A stretch of DNA of 64,000 nucleotides from NCBI GenBank assembly GCA_030428705.1, contig JAUIDI010000001.1, forward strand, positions 558,001 to 622,000, written 5' to 3'. Positions 26,281 through 32,630 of the stretch are shown piece after piece. Source of the DNA: Bacteroidia bacterium (GTDB lineage: Bacteria > Bacteroidota > Bacteroidia > Flavobacteriales > Flavobacteriaceae). Under the pieces are notes generated by a model. That model worked only from the letters and a program-made list of their open reading frames with translations. It did not search any database and had not been told where the DNA came from. The position numbers and the translations under genes are program-made. Position 1 is the first letter of the stretch; each line of letters opens with the position of its first letter.

Positions 26281-26365
26281 CGGAGGAAGAGGGATTCGAA
26301 CCCCCGGAGGTGTGACCCTCAACAGTTTTCAAGACTGCCGCATTCGACCACTCTGCCATTCCTCC
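26281..26365 (-). tRNA. tRNA-Ser (anticodon UGA)
   Basis: An 85-base class II tRNA on the minus strand. The acceptor stem GGAGGAA (from 26365) pairs with TTCCTCC (26288-26282), followed by discriminator G at 26281. The anticodon stem-loop GCAGT-CTTGAAA-ACTGT reads anticodon TGA (serine UCA). A long variable arm (GTTGAGGGTCACACCTC region) and the T-arm GGGGGTTCGAATCCC are present. CCA is not encoded (the next bases are CAA). It belongs to the serine set of long-variable-arm tRNAs. A terminator follows on the minus strand. Confidence 0.96.
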
Positions 26366-26446
26366 AAAATCGCTTCAAATCGCATAGACAAAAAACATTT
26401 TCATCTGTTGCTGCATTCGAGGACGTAAAACGTCCTAAACCACTTC

Positions 26447-26515
26447 ATCACGTTTTACGTGATTTGCCATTTATCACGTGCTACGTGATTTGCCATTTAT
26501 CACGTGCTACGTGAT
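26447..26515. repeat. Tandem palindrome array (three 17-bp inverted repeats, 26-bp period)
   Basis: Three copies of ATCACGT-NNN-ACGTGAT at 26447-26463, 26473-26489 and 26499-26515, separated by an identical 9-base spacer TTGCCATTT. Copies two and three are identical; copy one differs in the central triplet (TTT instead of GCT). A further perfect hairpin, GGACGT-AAA-ACGTCC, lies just upstream at 26421-26435. The array sits between the 5' end of tRNA-Ser and the promoter of the TSUP gene. It could be an operator array or a small mobile palindromic repeat. Confidence 0.85.
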
Positions 26516-26615
26516 TCCTCCTAAGCGGTTGCAAATATAGCAACCTTTTTCAATTCATTAAAAGAACTCTAATTTTATTTTTTCGATATCGTTTAGTTTA
26601 TCACCTGCAAGCCCT

Positions 26616-26623
26616 TATTTTTG
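26616..26623 (+). promoter_or_regulatory. -7 element of the TSUP exporter gene
   Basis: TATTTTTG matches TAnnTTTG perfectly. TTTA lies 20 bases upstream (26592-26595) as a weak -33. The ATG at 26628 is only 4 bases after the element, so transcription would begin at or near the start codon. Confidence 0.4.
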
Positions 26624-26627
26624 TTCA

Positions 26628-27383
26628 ATGGAAGAATGGTACCATTATGCACTGCTGGTCGTCGTGGGTTTCGTAGTGGGTTTTATCAATACCGTTGCCG
26701 GAGGGGGTTCTTTGATTTCCCTTCCAGTGCTTATTTTTTTGGGATTACCGCCCAGTGTTGCAAATGGCACCAATAGAGTGGCCGTAGTAATCCAAAATAT
26801 TATGGGAGTTGCCGGTTTTAAGAGTAAGGGCGTGACCACCTTCCCTTTTGATATCTATTTGGGTATTTCTGCATTGTTCGGTGCAATCTTGGGCGCTTAT
26901 ATCGCGGTCGATATCAAGGGTGAGACCTTTAATCGAATTCTCGCCATTATTATGATAATCGTCGTTCTGATCATTCTTTTCAAACCTAAGCTCAAACTTG
27001 AGGACCTCCATGAACGGATTATGGGCAAGCATTTGTGGATCGGAGTTGTTGCATTCTTCTTTTTTGGCATCTACGGAGGATTCATCAATGCAGGACTTGG
27101 GTTCATAATTATACTATTTTTGCACTACGTGAACCGGATGACCTTGGTGCGGGCAAATGCGACAAAAGTAATGGTAGTACTCATATACTCCTTGGCTGCG
27201 TTGATCGTATTTGTTTTAAATGATAAGGTCATTTGGCAAGTGGGGCTTATTCTTGCAATTGGTAATGGTAGTGGTGCATGGGTGGCCAGTAGGGTGTCGG
27301 TGGATAGGGGAGATGGCTTTATCAAGACATTTCTGGTGGTCATGGTCGTTGCAATGGCAATTAAACTGTGGTTTTTCAATTAG
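26628..27383 (+). CDS. TauE/SafE-family (TSUP) membrane exporter
   Basis: A 251-aa polytopic inner-membrane protein with about eight helices arranged as two repeats. The family signature is clear at the N-terminus: VGFVVGFINTVAGGGSLISL, then LPPSVANGTNRVAVV. The second repeat carries FFGIYGGFINAGLGF followed by RMTLVRANATKVMVV. The TSUP family moves sulphite, sulphoacetate or other organic and sulphur anions; no neighbour identifies the substrate. Downstream hairpin 27401-27418 separates it from the nitroreductase gene. Confidence 0.9.
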   Translation: MEEWYHYALLVVVGFVVGFINTVAGGGSLISLPVLIFLGLPPSVANGTNRVAVVIQNIMGVAGFKSKGVTTFPFDIYLGISALFGAILGAYIAVDIKGETFNRILAIIMIIVVLIILFKPKLKLEDLHERIMGKHLWIGVVAFFFFGIYGGFINAGLGFIIILFLHYVNRMTLVRANATKVMVVLIYSLAALIVFVLNDKVIWQVGLILAIGNGSGAWVASRVSVDRGDGFIKTFLVVMVVAMAIKLWFFN

Positions 27384-27400
27384 ATTCAATATTTAGGTTG

Positions 27401-27418
27401 TTTCCGCGAAGGCGGAAA
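27401..27418. repeat. Short perfect hairpin TTTCCGC-GAAG-GCGGAAA
   Basis: A perfect 7-bp stem with a 4-base loop between two same-strand genes and with no T-run. It resembles REP-like palindromes, based on the C-GCGAAxGCG-G core type seen in many genomes (memory). It may be a weak terminator or a dispersed repeat; no second copy is seen in this window. Confidence 0.45.
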
Positions 27419-27439
27419 TCCGTATAACAATACTGAGAA

Positions 27440-28072
27440 ATGGATGTACTGGAGCAGATGAAATGGCGCTATGCCGTAAAAAAATTCGATTCTGATAGAA
27501 TATTGACGGAAGAAAAGGTTGAGCGGTTAAAGGAAGCATTTAATCTTACGGCAACTTCCTACGGTCTTCAGCCTATCAAAATGGTCGTTGTCGGGAATAA
27601 AAGATTGCAATCCGATTTGGTTCCCCATTCAATGGGGCAGCAACAGGTGGCACAGGCGTCACATGTTCTCGTTTTGTGCATCGAAAACAAGATCGATCCA
27701 GAATACATCGCCAACTATTTTGAAAAAGTGAAAAGTGTGCGGGGCACGAGCGATGCGATATTGGAGCCTTTTAAGGAAAGCATGGTGTCGAGTTTTTCAA
27801 AAAAGGATGTTTCGGAGATTCGGGAATGGTCTAAAAACCAGGCCTATTTGGCAATGGGCAACCTGTTGACGGTCTGCGCATTGGAAGAAATCGATTCTTG
27901 CCCGATGGAAGGTTTTTCCCCTGAGGGTTATGATCAACTTTTAAAATTGGAGGAAAAGGGACTTCGCTCCGTTTTGGTAATGCCCGTGGGCTATCGCGCG
28001 GTAGACGATATGTTTTCGACCTTTAAAAAAGTCCGTAGAAATATAGAGGATAGTATAATCGATATTCGTTAA
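27440..28072 (+). CDS. Nitroreductase-family NAD(P)H oxidoreductase
   Basis: A 210-aa FMN flavoprotein of the NfsB/NfnB type, usually a homodimer that reduces nitroaromatics, quinones or related electrophiles. FMN-binding segments are KWRYAVKKFD (about residues 8-17, basic residues contacting phosphate), SYGLQPIKMVVVG (about 38-50), and ALEEIDSCPMEGF near residue 150, followed by LRSVLVMPVGYR. It has no signal peptide and acts in the cytoplasm. The DegT aminotransferase gene starts 23 bases downstream, so the two may be cotranscribed, but no functional link is evident. Confidence 0.92.
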   Translation: MDVLEQMKWRYAVKKFDSDRILTEEKVERLKEAFNLTATSYGLQPIKMVVVGNKRLQSDLVPHSMGQQQVAQASHVLVLCIENKIDPEYIANYFEKVKSVRGTSDAILEPFKESMVSSFSKKDVSEIREWSKNQAYLAMGNLLTVCALEEIDSCPMEGFSPEGYDQLLKLEEKGLRSVLVMPVGYRAVDDMFSTFKKVRRNIEDSIIDIR

Positions 28073-28095
28073 TCAAACAATTTACAAAAGAGCCG

Positions 28096-29301
28096 ATGCC
28101 GGGATTCGAACTTTTTGGAAATAAGGAAAGAGAACAGGTAAACGAGGTGCTTGAAACGGGCGCCCTCATGCGCTATGGCTTTGATGGAATCCGTCAAGGC
28201 CGTTGGAAGACGCTCGAGCTTGAAAATGCATTGGCCGCAAGAATGCGTGCGAAGCATGCACAGGTGGTCAGTAGTGGAACTGCGGCTTTGACCGTTGCAT
28301 TGGTCAGCGCGGGAGTAGGGGCGGGGGACGAGGTCATTATGCCAACATTCACCTTTGTGGCCAGTTTCGAGGCTATTTTGGCGATTGGGGCCGTTCCGAT
28401 CTTGGTCGATATCGACGATACCTTGACGTTGAACCCGCAAGCGGTCAAAAACGCAATTACCGAAAAAACGAAGGTTGTGATGCCCGTACACATGTGCGGT
28501 TCAATGGCCGATTTGGGAGCCTTGAAAGCCATCTGTGATACACACGGGTTGTTGTTGTTGGAAGATGCCTGTCAGGCCATCGGAGGCACCTATGACGGAA
28601 AACCCTTGGGAAGTTACGGGGACTTGGGATGCTTTTCTTTCGATTATGTAAAAACGATTACTTGCGGCGAAGGTGGGGCTATCATCACCAACAATGCCGT
28701 CTTTCATAAAAATGCGGATCATTACTCCGACCACGGACATGACCATATCGGTAAGGATAGGGGAACTGAAGGCCATCCTTTTTTAGGATACAATTACCGT
28801 ATTTCAGAATTGAATGCCGCTGTTGGTTTGGCACAATTGGCCCGCTTGGGTGAGTTTTTGGCCATACAAAAGAAAAATTATTCTATTTTAAGGGAAGCGC
28901 TCGAAACTGTTCCGGAAATAACTTTTAGAAAAGTACCCGAAGGCGGTGAGGAAAACTATTCGTTTTTAAGTTTCTTTCTGCCCACCGAGGCATTGACCAA
29001 AAAAGTGCATAAGGAATTGACCAGCGCGGGAATCGATGGTTGTTTTTATTGGTTTGACAACAACTGGCACTATTATAGAAAATGGGAGCATTTGACCGAG
29101 CGCAAGTCGTTGGGAAGACTTTCAAAAGAAGTTTTGGCAGGACTTCAAGATTTTTCGACCACCAATTTTTCAGCATCCGATCATTGGGTCGGTCGGAATA
29201 TTTCCTGTCTGATCAAATTATCTTGGACACAGGAAGAAGTCGCCCAAAGAGCCACTAAAATGAAAAAAACGATAAGCGAGATTGTTTCAACTTTTGGTTA
29301 A
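28096..29301 (+). CDS. DegT/DnrJ/EryC1/StrS-family PLP aminotransferase
   Basis: A 401-aa fold type I PLP enzyme of the sugar aminotransferase/dehydratase family. SSGTAALTVALVSAGVGAGD binds the cofactor phosphate. EDACQAIGG supplies the aspartate to the PLP pyridine nitrogen. The Schiff-base lysine is in FDYVKTITCGEGGAI (about residue 190). C-terminal NYRISELNAAVGLAQL is standard for the family. It would aminate a nucleotide-linked keto-sugar or a related ketone. No sugar-nucleotide genes flank it, so the pathway is open. Its stop overlaps the converging ribBA stop by four bases (TTAA). Confidence 0.9.
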   Translation: MPGFELFGNKEREQVNEVLETGALMRYGFDGIRQGRWKTLELENALAARMRAKHAQVVSSGTAALTVALVSAGVGAGDEVIMPTFTFVASFEAILAIGAVPILVDIDDTLTLNPQAVKNAITEKTKVVMPVHMCGSMADLGALKAICDTHGLLLLEDACQAIGGTYDGKPLGSYGDLGCFSFDYVKTITCGEGGAIITNNAVFHKNADHYSDHGHDHIGKDRGTEGHPFLGYNYRISELNAAVGLAQLARLGEFLAIQKKNYSILREALETVPEITFRKVPEGGEENYSFLSFFLPTEALTKKVHKELTSAGIDGCFYWFDNNWHYYRKWEHLTERKSLGRLSKEVLAGLQDFSTTNFSASDHWVGRNISCLIKLSWTQEEVAQRATKMKKTISEIVSTFG

Positions 29302-30443
29302 TACGCAACGTATTCGACAATCTCAAGGCCATAACCAACAATGCCGACTCTTTTTGTTTGAACGCTATTGCTTAGCAATCTCAATTTGCTGATGTCGAGG
29401 TCGTGAAGAATTTGTGCCCCGATTCCAAAATCCTTCGCGTCCATATCGATTTTTGGGGCTTTGTTGATTCCTTTTTTCTGAAGCTCTTTAAGCTCGTTCA
29501 GTCGCGATAAGAGGTTCAACGATTCTGAATCTTGGTTGATGAAAACTATGGCTCCCTTGCCCTCTGAATTTATGGCCGTGAACATATCTTCCAACTTTTG
29601 ATTGGGGTTATTGGTCAATGTTCCCAAAATATCATTGTTGACCAAAGTCGAGTTGATACGTGTCAAGACCTTTTCGTCTTTTTTCCAACTTCCTTTGGTA
29701 AGTGCGATATGAACGTGATTGTTGGTAGTCTGTTTATAGGCTCTGAGTCTGTATTCCCCGAATCTAGTGTTGATCTGAAAATCTTCCTTTTTTTCGATAA
29801 GGCTGTCATGTTCCATACGATAGGCCACCAAATCTTCAATAGAAACGATTTTCAGATCAAACTTTTTGGCAACCTCGATCAATTCGGGCAAACGCGCCAT
29901 ACTTCCATCTTCGTTCATGATTTCTACGATAATTCCGGCGGGCTGCAATCCGGCCAGCCGTGCAAAATCGATTGCAGCTTCAGTATGCCCTGTTCTTCTT
30001 AGCACACCTCCTTCTTTGGCGATCAAAGGGAAAATATGGCCAGGACGCACTAAATCGTGCGGTTTGGTTTCAGGATTTGTCAGGGCACATACGGTTTTGG
30101 CCCGATCGGAAGCGGAAATTCCTGTTGTCACCCCATTTCCCCTTAAATCAACGGAAACCGTGAAAGCGGTCTCCAAGGGATCCGTATTGTGATTGACCAT
30201 CATGTGCAGGCCTAGATCACGGCACCTGCCTTCGGTCAAGGGCGTGCAGATAAGTCCGCGACCGTGCATTGCCATAAAATTTACCGTTTCGGGGGTCGCC
30301 AATTCGGCGGCAGCCAAAAAATCGCCTTCGTTCTCACGATTTTCATCGTCAACGACAATAATGACCTTGCCCTGGCGCACGTCTTCAATGGCTTCTTCAA
30401 TGGTGTTCAATTCGATTTCCTTTTCCATATTCACAATCATCAT
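29298..30443 (-). CDS. ribBA: RibBA-type fusion: DHBP synthase with degenerate GTP cyclohydrolase II domain
   Basis: Riboflavin synthesis, 381 aa. The N-terminal domain (about residues 8-205) is 3,4-dihydroxy-2-butanone-4-phosphate synthase, with its acidic loop VDDENRENEGDF and RRTGHTEAAIDFARL intact. The C-terminal domain (about 215-381) aligns with GTP cyclohydrolase II through ALTKGSW, DFGIGAQILHDL and GYGLEIVEYV. However, the zinc motif C-x2-GD-x5-RCDC is missing (the segment reads STLVNNDILGTLTNNP, with no cysteine). This half is therefore probably not a GTP cyclohydrolase, and another ribA would be needed. The start overlaps the LptF/G stop; two consecutive ATGs are present. Confidence 0.9.
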   Translation of the reverse strand: MMIVNMEKEIELNTIEEAIEDVRQGKVIIVVDDENRENEGDFLAAAELATPETVNFMAMHGRGLICTPLTEGRCRDLGLHMMVNHNTDPLETAFTVSVDLRGNGVTTGISASDRAKTVCALTNPETKPHDLVRPGHIFPLIAKEGGVLRRTGHTEAAIDFARLAGLQPAGIIVEIMNEDGSMARLPELIEVAKKFDLKIVSIEDLVAYRMEHDSLIEKKEDFQINTRFGEYRLRAYKQTTNNHVHIALTKGSWKKDEKVLTRINSTLVNNDILGTLTNNPNQKLEDMFTAINSEGKGAIVFINQDSESLNLLSRLNELKELQKKGINKAPKIDMDAKDFGIGAQILHDLDISKLRLLSNSVQTKRVGIVGYGLEIVEYVAY

Positions 30444-31945
30444 GCGGGCATTTTATCTTTCTTTCTGAAAAAATCCTTGAAGCGATCAAGGGCATTTCCA
30501 ATACTCATCAATCCTTTATCGGCGGTGGCCCGCTTCGTCAATATTATGCCCAAAGGCAGCATGATCAATGTAGGGAGCCATGCCCCAAATATAGGGTGAA
30601 TGTTGTTCTCCATCGCATAGTTTTTGGCAAAAACGCCGACGAAATAGTAGACCAAGAACAAAATAATGGCGATTACCATCGGGAGCCCGATGCCGCCTTT
30701 TCGAATTATGGCCCCCAAAGGAGCCCCGACAAAAAACAGTATGACGCATGATAACGCCAATGCAAATTTGGCATGTAGAGAATAGATATGGAGATTGTAA
30801 ATCTTATAGCGCCGGTCGATTTCATCTTTTTTGGCCTTTACCGAGGTCAAAATGTTCGTGGCGGAGTTCTTGGCCGAAGTCATAAGTTGTATGCGCTGCC
30901 AATCTTTGAAAAAATCCAGAATATCGTCAATTGTCGCCAGGGAATCCTTCATTCCCTTGGCCTTTGTACCAATAGAATCCAAAGCAGAACTATCGCGCAT
31001 CATTTCCTTTTGCTTTCTCGCCATAAAAGTATCGACCTCAACGATCGGAACGAAAGCACCTATACGGTTGTTGATGTTCTTTGAAAAAGCGCCCACGACC
31101 CTAAGATTGTCATTTTTTAGAGAATCGATGTCCTTGTTCAATCGCGAAACGTTCTTCATCTTATCGGTACTGATGTTACGGTCTTCTTCAAGGTCGAGAT
31201 CCATCTCGGGAATTTCGATATTCATCCTATAGATTTCAAAATTCGCTTTGGCAAACGGACTTTTAAGTCTGTCTTTGTTCCGTTTGGTCTCTATATCCTC
31301 GTAGTAATTTCCATCCCTCAAGATCAATTGGATTACTTCCGAATCCTCGCTACTTACCAATTCGCCTGCTTTTGCCTTGATGACCGTATTATTTACTTTG
31401 AGCGTGGTTTTTTGATGTATCGTTACATTTCTCAAAAAACGGTCTTTTTCACCATATTTTTCATCGACTTTGATACTCATGCCCTCAAAATCGCTAAAAA
31501 CACCTTCTTCAATAGCGGCCGCAGGTTTGAGCTGGGCAATATTCCGCCGCATATTGAAGATTTTCTGTTCCGATACGGGAATAACACTATTCGCAAAATA
31601 AAAGGTAACGCCGCCCAGTAATACGACAAATACGATAACGCTCAGCATTGCCCTTCTCAAGGATATTCCGGAGGCTTTCATCGCTGCGAATTCATAGTTT
31701 TCGGCAAAGGTGCCGAAGGTCAGAATCGATGATAGAATGACGGTAAGCGGAAGCACCTTTTCGGTGAGTTCGGGCATTTTATAGAAGAAAAACTTGCCGA
31801 TTACCAGCATATCAAGCCCTCTACCGGCCAAATCATCCATGAAAAGCCAGATAGCCTGGAATATGAAGATGAACATCAATATTATAAAGGCACTAAAAAA
31901 ATTGAACAGAAATCGCGATAAGATATACCGGTCGAGGAGTTTCAA
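30440..31945 (-). CDS. LptF/LptG-family LPS-transport permease
   Basis: A 501-aa inner-membrane permease of the Lpt complex that extracts lipopolysaccharide from the inner membrane. Six membrane helices are expected: three near the N-terminus (RYILSRFLFNFFSAFIILMF onward) and three near the C-terminus (ALSCVILFFVGAPLGAIIRK onward). They flank a periplasmic jelly-roll with an inserted charged, probably helical stretch at about residues 245-365, making it longer than E. coli LptF/G (about 360 aa). The start is TTG: no in-frame ATG exists upstream, and MKLLDRYIL matches the family N-terminus. It overlaps ribBA by 4 bases downstream and follows lolA by 23 bases. Confidence 0.9.
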   Translation of the reverse strand: MKLLDRYILSRFLFNFFSAFIILMFIFIFQAIWLFMDDLAGRGLDMLVIGKFFFYKMPELTEKVLPLTVILSSILTFGTFAENYEFAAMKASGISLRRAMLSVIVFVVLLGGVTFYFANSVIPVSEQKIFNMRRNIAQLKPAAAIEEGVFSDFEGMSIKVDEKYGEKDRFLRNVTIHQKTTLKVNNTVIKAKAGELVSSEDSEVIQLILRDGNYYEDIETKRNKDRLKSPFAKANFEIYRMNIEIPEMDLDLEEDRNISTDKMKNVSRLNKDIDSLKNDNLRVVGAFSKNINNRIGAFVPIVEVDTFMARKQKEMMRDSSALDSIGTKAKGMKDSLATIDDILDFFKDWQRIQLMTSAKNSATNILTSVKAKKDEIDRRYKIYNLHIYSLHAKFALALSCVILFFVGAPLGAIIRKGGIGLPMVIAIILFLVYYFVGVFAKNYAMENNIHPIFGAWLPTLIMLPLGIILTKRATADKGLMSIGNALDRFKDFFRKKDKMPA

Positions 31946-31968
31946 TGAATGTCGGTTAATGAACTTGT

Positions 31969-32613
31969 TTAATTTCTTATGATATAGTACCCTTGGTCTT
32001 TGTACTTGCCTTCATCAAAAGTAAATAAGGTTTTCGACAAAGGCTGGTTCGTTTTAAAAGAATTAACAGTTATCGTCGTAGTGGTGCCATTTTGCCCGGT
32101 TTCTATCAATTTGTAAATATGTTTGGTCTCGGCATCGATTCCCAAAAGAATGGACTTGACCTCTGAATTCGAATCGATGGGGGTCAGCTTTACATACTGT
32201 ATCTTACGACCTTGGACGTTTTGCAAGATGTCCCATTCATAGTTGTGGCCTTCCCTGTAAAAAGTAAGCATTTTCGAGGGTGTGATGGCGTTGGTATCAT
32301 CGGATTTGTCTTCAATGGTCACCTCTTCGTTTTCAGGTACGATGGTATATACTTTTTGTCCATCGTAGAGCTGTCGGGCACCGAAAAAATTGCCCAAATA
32401 CTTGTCACCTTCCATGGTTACGTCCCCACGGGTTTCTTGATTGATATCCGCCTCGGTATTGTTCAGCACATATTTAAAATCGACCACAATATTGTCATAG
32501 CTCTTTACTTTGTTGTATACGGCGTCCAACAAGGCTTTGGCTTTGTCGGAACTTTGGGCCATCGCGAAGTTCATGGTCATCGCGACGGTCAGTAATAGCG
32601 TTATTTTCTTCAT
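31969..32613 (-). CDS. lolA: LolA-like periplasmic lipoprotein carrier
   Basis: A 214-aa periplasmic protein that ferries lipoproteins from the inner to the outer membrane. The signal peptide MKKITLLLTVAMTMNFAMAQ is cleaved after AMAQ. The mature part has the LolA pattern of an unclosed beta-barrel (VDFKYVLNN, RGDVTMEGDKYLGNF, YDGQKVYTIVPENEEVTI). ATG 32613 is preferred; the frame extends only to a TTG five codons upstream. It lies 17 bases after ftsK and 23 before the LptF/G gene, an envelope-biogenesis cluster. Bacteroidota usually lack a recognisable LolB, so the receiving partner is unknown. Confidence 0.9.
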   Translation of the reverse strand: MKKITLLLTVAMTMNFAMAQSSDKAKALLDAVYNKVKSYDNIVVDFKYVLNNTEADINQETRGDVTMEGDKYLGNFFGARQLYDGQKVYTIVPENEEVTIEDKSDDTNAITPSKMLTFYREGHNYEWDILQNVQGRKIQYVKLTPIDSNSEVKSILLGIDAETKHIYKLIETGQNGTTTTITVNSFKTNQPLSKTLFTFDEGKYKDQGYYIIRN

Positions 32614-32630
32614 GAATTCAGATTTCAATA

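Noticed and set aside
26278-26514. A 78-codon open frame on the plus strand across the tRNA-Ser region
   Set aside because: It is the antisense of the tRNA plus the palindrome array; such frames over tRNA-Ser are a known source of false proteins.
26447-26515. CRISPR-like regular repeats
   Set aside because: The spacers are identical 9-mers, the repeats are full palindromes, there are only three units, and no cas gene is nearby.
30443-30600. FMN riboswitch before ribBA
   Set aside because: The region upstream is the 3' coding end of the LptF/G gene and the start codons overlap, leaving no room for a riboswitch.
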